Shown: positions 8,391 to 18,217, counted from the first letter of the stretch. The stretch: DNA of 46,771 nucleotides from an uncultured Bacteroidales bacterium (GCA_900318355.1 ONKE01000052.1:1-46771), one strand, 5' to 3'. The notes: generated by a model from the sequence alone, not told the origin. Program-made: numbers and translations.

Positions 8391-9488
8391 TTATTTGGGT
8401 GCAATCTTGTAGAGAACCGCCGTAATGACGGCGAAAATGATATTCGGCAGCCAGAGCGCGATACCGGGAGGCAAAGTCCCGGAATATACGAACATCTGGC
8501 TGAACTTCAGGAAGAGTATATAACTGAAACTCAGTCCGATGCCTATGGCCAGATTCCATCCGATGCCTCCCCTTCTCTTCTTTGACGACAGGGCGACGCC
8601 CATAATCGTCAGGATGAACGCCGAGAACGGCAGCGCAAAGCGGGTATTCTGCTCTATCAGGGAATATTGCAGATTGGAGTCTCCGCGCATCTTCTGCATC
8701 TTTATCAGCTCCTTGAGCTCGGGATACGGAAGATTTTCAACCGTATCCTTTCTCCTGTAGAAATCGCTGACTGTCAGCGCAATGACCGTATCGAGCTGAG
8801 CGCCGCTACGCACCCTGTCGTGAATGCTTTTTTCAGCATATTCGCGGATGAAGTATTTCTTGAGGTGCCAGCCGCCGAAGGTGCTGTCCCATACTGCGGT
8901 CTCAGCCGAAATCTTCGACACAAGACGGTTGTTTTCAACTGTTTCCAGGGAAAACTTGTTGGCCGTGTTGTTCCATTTGTTGAAGGATTCGACGGAGACG
9001 AACTGCCCCGGGGCTATCTGGTAATGGACATTCCTGTCCTGGGTCTTATTGTCGTGATAGCGAATGTATTTGGCTTCGAAGTCGTGACGGTGCTGGTTGG
9101 CCGGAGGGATGATCCACAGGTTCAGCGAGAGCGACAGCGCGGCGATCACGAGCGCCGAGAATATGTACGGACGCATCATCCTGTGGAAACTGATGCCGCA
9201 GGAGAGTATGGCCACGATTTCGGAATTGGCCGCCATCCGCGAGGTGAAGAATATAACCGTAATGAACACGAACAGAGGGCTGAACATGTTCATGAAATAA
9301 GGGATGAAGTTCAGATAGTAGTCGAATGCGATTTCGCTTACCGGCACCTGATGCTGAACGAAGTCGTCCACTTTCTCGCTGATGTCGAAGATAATGACGA
9401 TTCCGATAATAAGCAAAAGCGCAATGAAGAAGGTCGACATGAACTTCTTCACTATGTACAAATCAAGTTTTCTGGGCGCTATGTCCAT
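8391..9488 (-). CDS. LptF/LptG family lipopolysaccharide export permease, 365 aa
   Basis: A YjgP/YjgQ-type permease of the Lpt machine that lifts lipopolysaccharide out of the inner membrane. It has the expected plan: N-terminal L-D-L-Y-I-V-K-K-F, three helices in residues ~15-125, a periplasmic beta-jellyroll domain (~125-265), and three more helices at the end ([20 protein letters not shown] and after). Bacteroidota genomes carry two such genes; the sequence alone does not tell me whether this one is the LptF or LptG equivalent. It lies 3 bp after tgt and 4 bp before dut. Confidence 0.85.
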   Translation of the reverse strand: MDIAPRKLDLYIVKKFMSTFFIALLLIIGIVIIFDISEKVDDFVQHQVPVSEIAFDYYLNFIPYFMNMFSPLFVFITVIFFTSRMAANSEIVAILSCGISFHRMMRPYIFSALVIAALSLSLNLWIIPPANQHRHDFEAKYIRYHDNKTQDRNVHYQIAPGQFVSVESFNKWNNTANKFSLETVENNRLVSKISAETAVWDSTFGGWHLKKYFIREYAEKSIHDRVRSGAQLDTVIALTVSDFYRRKDTVENLPYPELKELIKMQKMRGDSNLQYSLIEQNTRFALPFSAFILTIMGVALSSKKRRGGIGWNLAIGIGLSFSYILFLKFSQMFVYSGTLPPGIALWLPNIIFAVITAVLYKIAPK

Positions 9489-9491
9489 TTT

Positions 9492-10634
<1,143 letters not shown>

Positions 10635-10651
10635 ATTTTCGTAAATTCTGT

Positions 10652-10659
10652 CAAAGATA
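10652..10659 (-). promoter_or_regulatory. -7 promoter element for the tgt operon
   Basis: The minus strand reads TATCTTTG, a perfect TAnnTTTG match 17 bp before the tgt ATG. It is back to back with the nucleoside symporter promoter. Confidence 0.6.
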
Positions 10660-10672
10660 AGGATTATTTTCG

Positions 10673-10680
10673 TATTTTTG
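10673..10680 (+). promoter_or_regulatory. -7 promoter element for the nucleoside symporter
   Basis: TATTTTTG matches TAnnTTTG, 34 bp before the ATG at 10715. It places the transcription start near 10687, which rules out the GTG at 10682 as the start codon. Confidence 0.6.
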
Positions 10681-10714
10681 TGTGTCCGACAACAATAACA
10701 AAACTATACTGACG

Positions 10715-12049
10715 ATGAAAATCAAACCTGTTTCGCTGAAGCTCATCCTGATGAACTTCATGGAATTTGCCGTCTGGGGCGCCTACCTGACTTCGCTCGG
10801 CCGTTATCTCGGCGACATCGGCATGGGTCCGCAAATCAAATGGTTCTTCGCCATGCAGGGCATTGTATCAATCTTCATGCCCACCCTGATGGGAATTGTT
10901 GCCGACCGCAAGATCCAGGCACAGAAGGTCCTGGCCCTCTGCCACGCCCTTGCAGGCATATTCATGATCGGAGCCGGCGCATACTGCCACATGGCCGGAA
11001 GCGCAGTGGCCTTCGCTCCCCTGTTCATACTCTACAGCCTCAGCGTCGCATTCTTCATGCCGACCATCGCAATCGCCAATTCCGTGGCCTACAACGCTCT
11101 CACCAAGGAAGGCATGGACCCGGTGAAAGACTATCCGCCCATCCGCGTTTTCGGCACCGTAGGCTTCATCTGCAGCATGCTGCTTACCAACTTCCTCCCC
11201 AGCGGACAGGCCTGGCATTTCGTCTCCGACGCCGCCGGCAACTGGTCCTGGGTGCTTGAAGACGCCCGCATGCAGGCTTCCTTCACGCAGCTCTATTCTT
11301 CTGGAATCCTGTCCCTGATACTCTGCGGATACGCCCTTACGATGCCCGAGTGCCCGGTCAACACAGGAAAGGGCCAGAGCCTTGCCGAAGCCTTCGGTCT
11401 TAAGGCCTTCACCCTGTTCAAGGACTATAAGTTTGCCGTTTTCTTCGTGTTCTCGATGCTTCTCGGAGCCTCCCTCCAGATCACCAACGGCTATGCCAAC
11501 ACATTCCTCGGCTCCTTCGCCAGCAACCCGGCCTACGCCGACGCCTTCGCCGTCAAGAATTCCAACGCCCTGATTTCCATCAGCCAGATATCCGAGACGC
11601 TCTGCATCCTCCTTATCCCCTTCTTCATGAAGCGCTTCGGCATCAAGAAGGTGATGCTTATCGCCATGTTCGCATGGGTGTTCCGCTTCGGCTTCTTCGG
11701 CCTCGGCAACCCTGCAATGCCCGGAGTCCTTCTCTTCATCCTCAGCTGCATCGTCTATGGCGTCGCGTTTGATTTCTTCAACATCTCCGGTTCCCTCTAC
11801 GTCGAGCAAAACACCACGACGGACATCCGTTCCAGCGCCCAGGGCGTGTTCATGATGATGACAAACGGCCTCGGCGCTACAATCGGAACCCTGGCTGCAG
11901 GTGCCGTGGTCGATGCCTGCGACGTTTTCAACACGCCCGCCAACTGGCCCACCGCATGGTACATCTTCGCAGGATATGCCCTCACGGTCGCAGTTCTATT
12001 TTGGATAATGTTCCCGGATCCCAAGAAGCAAAACGCCACAGCGGCATAA
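10715..12049 (+). CDS. Nucleoside:proton symporter (NupG/NHS family MFS), 444 aa
   Basis: A twelve-helix major facilitator that imports nucleosides with protons. The start M-K-I-K-P-V-S-L-K-L-I-L-M-N-F-M-E-F-A-V-W-G-A-Y and the following S-L-G-R-Y-L are typical of NupG/XapB-like permeases. Also present are a cytoplasmic G-I-V-A-D-R-K loop after helix 2 and VRVFGTVGF-like P-I-R-V-F-G-T-V-G-F in helix 5. The C-terminal end is short and charged (D-P-K-K-Q-N). ATG 11 codons inside the longest frame is used, because the promoter overlaps the longer version. It is a single-gene unit ending at the inverted repeat at 12072-12142. Confidence 0.85.
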   Translation: MKIKPVSLKLILMNFMEFAVWGAYLTSLGRYLGDIGMGPQIKWFFAMQGIVSIFMPTLMGIVADRKIQAQKVLALCHALAGIFMIGAGAYCHMAGSAVAFAPLFILYSLSVAFFMPTIAIANSVAYNALTKEGMDPVKDYPPIRVFGTVGFICSMLLTNFLPSGQAWHFVSDAAGNWSWVLEDARMQASFTQLYSSGILSLILCGYALTMPECPVNTGKGQSLAEAFGLKAFTLFKDYKFAVFFVFSMLLGASLQITNGYANTFLGSFASNPAYADAFAVKNSNALISISQISETLCILLIPFFMKRFGIKKVMLIAMFAWVFRFGFFGLGNPAMPGVLLFILSCIVYGVAFDFFNISGSLYVEQNTTTDIRSSAQGVFMMMTNGLGATIGTLAAGAVVDACDVFNTPANWPTAWYIFAGYALTVAVLFWIMFPDPKKQNATAA

Positions 12050-12071
12050 TTCCGGGATTCAGCCAGTTTCG

Positions 12072-12142
12072 CATCCGGCGAATATCAGGCATCCTTCAAG
12101 CGCCTTTTCGGAGCAGAAGTGAACACCTGTATTCGCCGGATG
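12072..12142 (+). terminator. Long-looped inverted repeat, likely terminator of the nucleoside symporter gene
   Basis: CATCCGGCGAATA at 12072-12084 is exactly inverted at 12130-12142. With a one-base bulge the pairing continues through CAGG/CCTG, giving a 17-bp stem around a loop of about 37 nt. TTTTTGC follows on the plus strand. The right arm and the loop lie inside the 3' coding end of the convergent zinc-finger gene, and the left arm starts right after its stop codon. Confidence 0.55.
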
Positions 12143-12495
12143 TTTTTGCATAGCAGCGCTGAAAGGTCGTATGCTATGTCGAAACAGCAGCACGTCTGGC
12201 CCGTACCCGGCTTGGACGTGAAATAGTCGGTATTGAACCCCAGGCCTTTCAGTTCGGTGATTGGAATCGCCTTCACATGCTGCTCAAGAAGGAAATCCAG
12301 CAGCTCGTAGTTTTTGTTTATGATCCGCGTTACGCGGACTTTCATCGACCGTAAACCGCGGGTTCTGTGGTTGTGGTACTCGTTTTTACAGTGGAGGCTG
12401 CAGAATTTCCTGTCGGGCCGGCCTGCTTCCAGCGGACTTCCGCATTCCGCGCAATAATAGTAATCGCGCTCTTTCTCTGTCAGCATGTATTGCAT
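12085..12495 (-). CDS. Small zinc-finger protein, 136 aa, unknown function
   Basis: The N-terminal 45 residues hold a likely treble-clef/zinc-ribbon: C-A-E-C-G (C-x2-C) followed by K-F-C-S-L-H-C-K-N-E-Y-H-N-H, as in DUF2116-type zinc ribbons. The C-terminal half is mixed, with Cys-rich T-C-C-C-F-D and a basic tail. Similar hypothetical proteins are common in Bacteroidales. Met1 or Met4 could be the start. It stands alone between the nucleoside symporter and the palindromic region, and no obvious -7 element precedes it. A nucleic-acid-binding role is only an inference from the zinc knuckle. Confidence 0.6.
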   Translation of the reverse strand: MQYMLTEKERDYYYCAECGSPLEAGRPDRKFCSLHCKNEYHNHRTRGLRSMKVRVTRIINKNYELLDFLLEQHVKAIPITELKGLGFNTDYFTSKPGTGQTCCCFDIAYDLSALLCKNIRRIQVFTSAPKRRLKDA

Positions 12496-12577
12496 AACTA
12501 TCGACTTTTGGCGCGAATAAGCACCGATTTTTCCGTAAATACAAGATTTACTGACCGTTTCGGCGCAGATTTATACG

Positions 12578-12685
12578 AATCAGGTCCGACCTGATTAATC
12601 CGTCCGGACGGAGTGACCGAATTGTCCGCGACCTGATTAATCCGGTCCGGACGGATTCGTGAATAGTACGCGCAAGAATCCGTCC
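12578..12685. promoter_or_regulatory. Cluster of palindromes and direct repeats upstream of ssb/fimbrial operon
   Basis: Within the 283-bp gap 12496-12778 are four ordered structures. First, a 9-bp palindrome with a 1-bp centre, AATCAGGTC / GACCTGATT (12578-12596). Second, a perfect 14-bp palindrome TCCGTCCGGACGGA (12599-12612). Third, a near copy of the second arm plus palindrome, GACCTGATTAATCCGG then TCCGGACGGA (12630-12655), about 42 bp downstream. Fourth, GGACGGATTC (12649-12658) inverted as GAATCCGTCC (12676-12685) followed by TTTT, like an intrinsic terminator. They lie directly upstream of the ssb promoter, so operator or attenuator functions are plausible. Confidence 0.5.
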
Positions 12686-12720
12686 TTTTGTCGGAAGCAT
12701 CGTTTTCCCACTTTACTTTG
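12686..12720 (+). promoter_or_regulatory. Probable promoter of the ssb-fimbrial operon
   Basis: TTTTG at 12686-12690 and TTACTTTG at 12713-12720 resemble the -33 and -7 elements, spaced 22 bp. The -7 differs from TAnnTTTG at its second base. It is the only candidate in the 93 bp before ssb, and it immediately follows the hairpin at 12649-12685. Confidence 0.4.
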
Positions 12721-12778
12721 CCGATGAAATCAGCCCGGCAGGTCGCCGGCGTCCATAACATCCTTAAAACACATCATT

Positions 12779-13129
12779 ATGGAATTCATCAACAAAGTGG
12801 AAATCCGCGGAATTGTCGGAAATATCCGCGTCTCGACCTACGAGGGCACTCAGGTCGCCAATTTCTCGGTCGTAACCAACTATCTCTACAAGGGCCGTGA
12901 AGGGGCCGTGGCAGAGACATTCTGGTTCAACGTCAACGCCTGGGCCGGCAGGAACATGCCCCAGGACTTCACCCAAATCGAAAAAGGCTCCAGCGTCCTC
13001 GTCCAGGGCAGGCTCCGCAACCGCGAATACCAGAGCAGCGACGGCCAGGCCAGGATTATCACCGAAGTGGTAGCCTCGTGCGTAAAGCTCTGCAAAGACG
13101 AAGACAAGCCGTTTTTCACGGAGGAGTGA
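12779..13129 (+). CDS. Short single-stranded DNA-binding protein (OB fold), 116 aa
   Basis: The sequence is a complete SSB OB fold: N-K-V-E-I-R-G-I-V-G, V-A-N-F-S-V-V-T-N, T-F-W-F-N-V-N-A-W, and K-G-S-S-V-L-V-Q-G-R-L-R-N-R-E-Y. It lacks the long flexible linker and the acidic D-D-I-P-F tip that canonical SSB uses to recruit repair and replication proteins; it ends D-K-P-F-F-T-E-E. It is therefore probably an accessory paralogue, not the main replication SSB. The next gene, a fimbrial lipoprotein, starts 9 bp after its stop, so it appears to be the first gene of the fimbrial operon. Confidence 0.85.
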   Translation: MEFINKVEIRGIVGNIRVSTYEGTQVANFSVVTNYLYKGREGAVAETFWFNVNAWAGRNMPQDFTQIEKGSSVLVQGRLRNREYQSSDGQARIITEVVASCVKLCKDEDKPFFTEE

Positions 13130-13138
13130 GGGCTTGCG

Positions 13139-15079
13139 ATGATCCGTAGAATGCTCATAGTGCTCCTGGCCGCGACCGTGGCCTCATGCGGGCTCTCGCG
13201 GAAAGCGGACCGGCTCCGGCAGGAGTCGGTCTCCGCGGGGCTGTCGCTCGCCCAGGACGACTACCTTCCGGAGATAGCCGGACAGGTATTCCGCCGCGAC
13301 ACTCTCACCGTCAAGGATGACGACGGACGCGAAATACTGATCATGAAGGCGATACGCGACGAAAGCGGAGAGATGGTCGCCACCGACGTCATCCGTGCCG
13401 CCATAGTCACGGCGCGCTTCCGCAACGTCGCCGAAAGGTTCGGCAAGGTGGACATCGCGTTCGACGTGACCGTGCCACGTCAAATGCAGGACAGCCGCTG
13501 GCAGCTGCGCTTCCTTCCCGAGATACTGATTCTTGGCGACACCCTGTTTCTCGAACCGGTAGTGATCACTGGAGCGGACTACCGCAAGGCCCAACTGCGC
13601 GGATATCAGCAATATCAGCGATTCCTCGATTCGATTGCCGCCGATTCGGCCTATTTCGTTTACAGGCATCAGCTGGAAATGTTCCTCAGGCGCAATCTGC
13701 CGCAGATCTACAAGTTCCGCAACGATACTTCGTTCGTCTCCGACGAGGAGTTTTCTTCCGCCTACGGAGTAACTGAGCAGCAAGCGATTGACCACTACAC
13801 CAACAGCCTCGCGATCCGCTGGAACAGACGCAAGGTCGAAAGGAAGGGAGTCATGTTCCGCCGATATGTGAAAGCACCCCTGGATGAAGGCGGGCTGAGG
13901 CTCGACACGGTCCTGCTTTCCGACAATCAGGAATTTATCTACCGGTACGTCCAGACGATAAGGACCCGTCCCGGGCTGCGTAAAGTGGACGTGGAACTTT
14001 CAGGCAGCGTGTTGGAAGAGGACAGGACTGTCTACTCTGTCCCACGAAGCGGACCTCTGACATTCTACATCAGTTCCCTGAGCGGGTTGATTGAGCCGAT
14101 GGAACGCTATCTTACCAAGGTCGTAAGCCGTAAAGTCTCCGACTACACCGCCTGCTACATAGACTTCGATTCAGGCAGCGCCGTCATAAAGCCGGAAAAG
14201 GATGAAAACAGGGCCGAACTCTCGAGAATACGCGGCAACATCACCTCGCTCATGGAAAACGAGGAATTCGAAATGGACTCAATAATAGTCACAGCCTCAT
14301 GCTCCCCTGAAGGCAGGTATCGGTCCAACGAAAGGCTGTCCGCGGCAAGGTCCGAGGCTATGGCCGGATACCTTTCAGGCTTCATGAAATCATACCGGGA
14401 CTCAATACGGCGCAACTCGTTTGTCGTCGATCTGGAGAACATGGACATCGCCCGTGCGCCCCACATAAGCTTCATTTCGCGGACGAACCCGGAAAACTGG
14501 AACATGCTCGCGACCCTGGTCGGAAACGACGACGGACTCTCGGAGGCTGATAAACGAAGATTCGAGGAGATCGTCTCGGAACGGGACCCCGACATCCGGG
14601 AAGCCAACTTGCAGAAGGAAGCATTCTACAAACATCTCCGCGAGTCGCTCTACCCGCGTCTGCGCACAGTCAGGCTCGACTTCTACCTCCACCGCAAATG
14701 GCTTCAGCAGGATACGCTTATAACTACGGTCCCCGACACCCTCTACCGAAATGGGCTGGCGGCCTTGCGCGACCACGACTATGAAGGCGCCCTTTCCCTC
14801 CTGCGGCCTTATCGCGACATCAACACCGCCCTCGCCTATTGCGCAATGGGATATAATGCAAGCGCCCTGGACATTTTGGAAAGGGTGGAGCAGAGTCCCC
14901 GGAAAGACTATCTGCTCGCCCTGCTCCTGAGCCGGACCGGTGACCCGGAAAATGCCGCCAGATACTACCTGAGCGCATGCAAGGCCGACAGGCAATTTAT
15001 CAGCAGGGGGAATCTCGACCCTGAGATATCGGCCCTGGTGAAAGTTTATCAACTGGACAGATTATGCAACGAAGAATAG
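13139..15079 (+). CDS. OmpA-like and TPR-containing lipoprotein of the fimbrial operon, 646 aa
   Basis: A lipoprotein signal peptide ends at Cys17 (ATVASC). Residues ~40-330 form a domain I do not recognise by name. From ~340 an OmpA-like peptidoglycan-binding domain begins (YIDFDSGSAVIKPEKDENR, then I-V-T-A-S-C-S-P-E-G-R-Y-R-S-N-E-R-L-S-A-A-R-S-E-A). Residues ~545-640 show TPR-like helical repeats (G-L-A-A-L-R-D-H-D-Y-E-G-A-L-S-L-L; Y-N-A-S-A-L-D-I-L-E; D-P-E-N-A-A-R-Y-Y). Such a protein could tie the pilus assembly site to the cell wall. Comparable OmpA-type genes sit next to Bacteroides fimbrial genes. It overlaps the next gene by 16 bp, so coupling is likely. Confidence 0.7.
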   Translation: MIRRMLIVLLAATVASCGLSRKADRLRQESVSAGLSLAQDDYLPEIAGQVFRRDTLTVKDDDGREILIMKAIRDESGEMVATDVIRAAIVTARFRNVAERFGKVDIAFDVTVPRQMQDSRWQLRFLPEILILGDTLFLEPVVITGADYRKAQLRGYQQYQRFLDSIAADSAYFVYRHQLEMFLRRNLPQIYKFRNDTSFVSDEEFSSAYGVTEQQAIDHYTNSLAIRWNRRKVERKGVMFRRYVKAPLDEGGLRLDTVLLSDNQEFIYRYVQTIRTRPGLRKVDVELSGSVLEEDRTVYSVPRSGPLTFYISSLSGLIEPMERYLTKVVSRKVSDYTACYIDFDSGSAVIKPEKDENRAELSRIRGNITSLMENEEFEMDSIIVTASCSPEGRYRSNERLSAARSEAMAGYLSGFMKSYRDSIRRNSFVVDLENMDIARAPHISFISRTNPENWNMLATLVGNDDGLSEADKRRFEEIVSERDPDIREANLQKEAFYKHLRESLYPRLRTVRLDFYLHRKWLQQDTLITTVPDTLYRNGLAALRDHDYEGALSLLRPYRDINTALAYCAMGYNASALDILERVEQSPRKDYLLALLLSRTGDPENAARYYLSACKADRQFISRGNLDPEISALVKVYQLDRLCNEE

Positions 15080-16005
15080 TACTGGAATACGCCGCAGTGG
15101 CACTCTGCGCTTGTTTTGCACTAGGGTGCTCCCACGCTGTTTCCGATACGGAGCCGGCGGAGAGCAAGAGGCGGCTGACGATATTGAGCAAGGCACCGGA
15201 GAGCGGCTATACTTTTTCGTCGATTGAAGTCATTGCTTTCAACGACGACAATCCCGACCATATCTATTCCCGCGTCAGGACAACCGCCCCTCCGCTGCAG
15301 CTGTACCTGGACGACGGAATCTACCGCATTTTCGTACTTGTCAACCTGCCAGAATTCCAAGGCACTTCCGAGGACGAACTCTTCGGAATGGGGGCGGATC
15401 TGACCTGCAGCACTCCGGAATATCCGTCCATGGTATCCGGCGCCGAAATCACCGTAAACGGCGACGACCAGATCGAGTTCGAACTGGAACGCTTGTGGTG
15501 CAGAATAGTACTTGAGGGGCCTGTGACGATGGATTCCGGCACGGTGAGAAGCATTTTCCTGATAAACATTCCAAAGGTCAGACCGCTGTTCAGCCCCATT
15601 ACGGGCCTCCCCATGTACAATCACAGGGGAATCGGAATCGATTCCCGCGGAGAGGTGTCCGACCCGCTTGCACCCAAATTCACATACTACAACTCGGCCG
15701 ACCTCGGCAGGATTCCTCTGACATTCTACGGCTATCCCAACCAGTCTACGGAAGCATTCTCGAGGAAGAATGAGGACGACGTCACCAAACTTGTCGTAGC
15801 CGCCGAGCAAAACGGCAATATCCGATATTTCCCAATCGGCCTTCCAGACCTGGAGAGCAACAAGTCATACTCCATCTCCGGAATACACATAAAAGACCGC
15901 CCGGGCTCGACTTCGCCCAATCGCTATGTGCAAGATACCGAAGCGTTTACATACACGATTACGGTCAAGGAATTCACCAATCATCCCCTATCCGAATCAA
16001 TATGA
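15064..16005 (+). CDS. FimA/Mfa-type fimbrillin lipoprotein, 313 aa
   Basis: Signal peptide with lipobox F-A-L-G-C (Cys22). The body has the two-domain fimbrillin pattern: an early strand F-S-S-I-E-V-I-A-F, a Y-R-I-F-V-L-V-N-L strand, and F-E-L-E-R-L-W-C-R-I-V between the domains. The C-terminal domain, L-T-F-Y-G-Y-P-N-Q-S-T-E-A, is nearly the same as in the pilin at 18226-19272. A Ser-Lys-Ala at 42-44 lies where the other pilins have Thr-Lys-Ala, the probable processing region. It is likely a minor or accessory pilin; its place in the shaft cannot be told from sequence. Confidence 0.7.
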   Translation: MQRRIVLEYAAVALCACFALGCSHAVSDTEPAESKRRLTILSKAPESGYTFSSIEVIAFNDDNPDHIYSRVRTTAPPLQLYLDDGIYRIFVLVNLPEFQGTSEDELFGMGADLTCSTPEYPSMVSGAEITVNGDDQIEFELERLWCRIVLEGPVTMDSGTVRSIFLINIPKVRPLFSPITGLPMYNHRGIGIDSRGEVSDPLAPKFTYYNSADLGRIPLTFYGYPNQSTEAFSRKNEDDVTKLVVAAEQNGNIRYFPIGLPDLESNKSYSISGIHIKDRPGSTSPNRYVQDTEAFTYTITVKEFTNHPLSESI

Positions 16006-16035
16006 CGAACCATTAACCCCATAAAAACAATCATC

Positions 16036-17418
16036 ATGAAAAAAAATCTGTTTGCCGCTGCCGGCCTGTTACTGGTCGGTGCCGTCTTCCTGGCCGCCTG
16101 CAAAAAGGACGCAGGCCGCCAAATCGATTCCGCGTTTCCCACGGAGGAAACCGCCGCCCCGCTTGCCCAGGTCACATTGCGCATCAAAGGCTCGCCGCAG
16201 ACCAAGGCCAACGACGACAGGCCCCTGATCTCGGGCAATGAGGACAAACTCAACACGGTAGAAGTCTTCGTGTTCGACCGCAGGGACAACTCTGCCACCT
16301 TCGGCATGCTGGAGGCCTACAAGAAAGCTGACGCTTCCGAGATTTCCGACGGCAGCGCGACCGTAACTTTCAACACCTCAATAGGCAAGAAACACATTTA
16401 TGTCGTGGCGAACTCCGGCCGCAACGCCGCTTCTTCCTCCACAGCCTCACTTGCGGAATCCATCTTCGATGAAGACGACCTGCTCGGAGCGGTTTCCGAG
16501 TTTTCCGTCAACGCCTCCTCGCGATTCATAATGGTCGGCTCAGTTGAAAACGCCAGTCATTCCACCGAGCCGGAACTCTCCGAAGGAAAGGCCGACGCCA
16601 ACAACCTCACATGCCAGCTGCGCAGGATCGTAGCGCGCATCAAGGTCGACGAAATCGTTGCCGACTTCACCTCTCCGGCCTTGCGCAAATCCACGTTCAA
16701 GGTCAACCGCATCTACCTGATGAACATGGCCAAGCAGGCAAAATACTTCAACGGCCGCTGGGAGGATGTTTTTGGCGTCGATGCCACGAGCGGGCAAAAC
16801 CAAGGGAGCGCGATTTCGGATGCCGCGTCTTTCCCCGTCATCGGTAACGCGGCATTCAAACCGGCCTCGACCGTAGGCAAGTTCTATGTCTACGCCCTTC
16901 CCGCGTCAAATGGCTCCGCTGCCAACGGCTATTTCAACTGGATGGATCCCGCCTCCTTCAGTCCCGCTACGGGTGTCACCCTCTCACTACCTGAGACTGA
17001 CGCATTTTCATGCGTGAAATTCACCTCCGGCAACACGCTCTTCCCCTCCGCCGGCGACGGTAACCGCATGGAGCCCAAGCATTGTTTCTACGCATATCCC
17101 AACGCCGCGGTACCTGCAACCAGCCAGTCCGGAGTCGACCTGACAACCAAGGTCGTCATCGAAACGGAAATAGAAATCGACGGGACTTCTCAGCGCATGT
17201 ACTATCCGATTTCGATTCCATACATCCAGCCGAACTACGCCTACGAAATCGGCAAGGTAACCATCAAGCGGCTTGGTTCGAGCGATCCCTTCCACCCTGT
17301 CACCACTGCCGAATGCTCTTTCGTCATCACCGTAAAGGATTGGGACACCGGTGATATCCAGGGCCAGTTCAACAACGAGTCCACCGCCGACGGCGAGAAC
17401 GACCAGTTCATTATCTGA
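16036..17418 (+). CDS. Major fimbrial subunit (Mfa1/FimA-like) lipoprotein, 460 aa
   Basis: Lipoprotein signal ending F-L-A-A-C (Cys22). A linker with Q-T-K-A-N-D-D-R (55-62) precedes the first fimbrillin strand N-T-V-E-V-F-V-F-D. Further pilin landmarks are K-K-H-I-Y-V-V-A-N-S-G, Q-L-R-R-I-V-A-R-I at the domain junction, and a C-terminal Y-P-I-S-I-P-Y-I-Q-P-N-Y-A-Y-E-I-G with a final V-I-T-V-K-D-W. In type V pili the lipidated precursor is cut by a surface protease at a basic residue, freeing a groove for donor-strand exchange; Lys57 or Arg62 are candidate cut sites. It is the longest of the three pilins and so the likely shaft subunit. Confidence 0.75.
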   Translation: MKKNLFAAAGLLLVGAVFLAACKKDAGRQIDSAFPTEETAAPLAQVTLRIKGSPQTKANDDRPLISGNEDKLNTVEVFVFDRRDNSATFGMLEAYKKADASEISDGSATVTFNTSIGKKHIYVVANSGRNAASSSTASLAESIFDEDDLLGAVSEFSVNASSRFIMVGSVENASHSTEPELSEGKADANNLTCQLRRIVARIKVDEIVADFTSPALRKSTFKVNRIYLMNMAKQAKYFNGRWEDVFGVDATSGQNQGSAISDAASFPVIGNAAFKPASTVGKFYVYALPASNGSAANGYFNWMDPASFSPATGVTLSLPETDAFSCVKFTSGNTLFPSAGDGNRMEPKHCFYAYPNAAVPATSQSGVDLTTKVVIETEIEIDGTSQRMYYPISIPYIQPNYAYEIGKVTIKRLGSSDPFHPVTTAECSFVITVKDWDTGDIQGQFNNESTADGENDQFII

Positions 17419-17422
17419 CGCG

Positions 17423-18217
17423 ATGAAAAGGCTGCCGTTGACGATACTCTTTCCCGTGCTTCTCCTTGCCGGCGCATCATGCTCCGTCAAGGAGGACAGG
17501 GATGTCTGTCCGGCACAGCTGGTCGTCTGTCTGGACCGTGTCCCCACTCCCCTGCGCGACAGCCCGCTGCGGCTGGAAATCCGCTCGGAAGACCGTGCCG
17601 TCCACTGGCGCTCGGATGTCTTGCCGGCCGACGGTCCGGTGCGTATGCGCGTTCCGCGAGGAAACGTAAGGATAGATGCCGTCTGGGACTCGGAATCCCT
17701 ACCATCGGCTAAATCGGTCTTTCAAACTTCAGGAACGGAAGCAGACAGTCTCTTTGCATACGTCGCAAACATATCCTGCTTCTCGGAATCAGTTTCCGAC
17801 ACGGTCTATCTCCACAAGCAATGGTGCAACCTGACGCTCAAGTTGCTCCACCCGGAAATATGGGAGGGATACCACATGGAAATCTGCGGCCGTTGGAACG
17901 GCCTTGACCTGGAGACGTTGACTCCGATACCCGGGCAGATGCGGATTCAGCCCAAACGCGTTTCCATGGACACATACCAAGCCCGCATCCTGCGACAGGG
18001 AGACGACGGTCTGAACATGCAGATATTCGACGGCGACAAAGGACCGGATCCGGTAGCCTCCATACCCCTGGGAGAGATGATGCGCATGAACGGATACGAC
18101 TGGACAGACGAAGATTTACCGGACGTAACTCTCACGATAGACCCGACGCAGGCAACTATCGAAGTTGACATTGCGCCATGGGATGAAAGTACCCCTTTTG
18201 GAGAAATAACAATATAA
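17423..18217 (+). CDS. FimB/Mfa2-like fimbrial anchor lipoprotein, 264 aa
   Basis: A 20-residue signal ends L-A-G-A-S-C. It is followed at once by the family hallmark S-V-K-E-D-R-D-V-C-P-A-Q-L, a second cysteine close to the lipidated one. The Mfa2/FimB family caps and anchors the base of type V pili to the outer membrane. The rest is beta-rich with Y-L-H-K-Q-W-C-N-L-T-L-K-L and ends in I-D-P-T-Q-A-T-I-E-V-D-I-A-P-W. It has no Thr-Lys-Ala processing motif, consistent with an anchor that stays lipidated. The longer frame would overlap the previous gene heavily; ATG 17423 starts 5 bp after it. Confidence 0.75.
   Translation: MKRLPLTILFPVLLLAGASCSVKEDRDVCPAQLVVCLDRVPTPLRDSPLRLEIRSEDRAVHWRSDVLPADGPVRMRVPRGNVRIDAVWDSESLPSAKSVFQTSGTEADSLFAYVANISCFSESVSDTVYLHKQWCNLTLKLLHPEIWEGYHMEICGRWNGLDLETLTPIPGQMRIQPKRVSMDTYQARILRQGDDGLNMQIFDGDKGPDPVASIPLGEMMRMNGYDWTDEDLPDVTLTIDPTQATIEVDIAPWDESTPFGEITI

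Noticed and set aside
12649-12720. Invertible (phase-variable) promoter for the fimbrial operon
   Set aside because: The 10-bp inverted repeats both lie upstream of the promoter and enclose only 17 bp; no repeats flank the promoter itself and no invertase gene is seen in the window.
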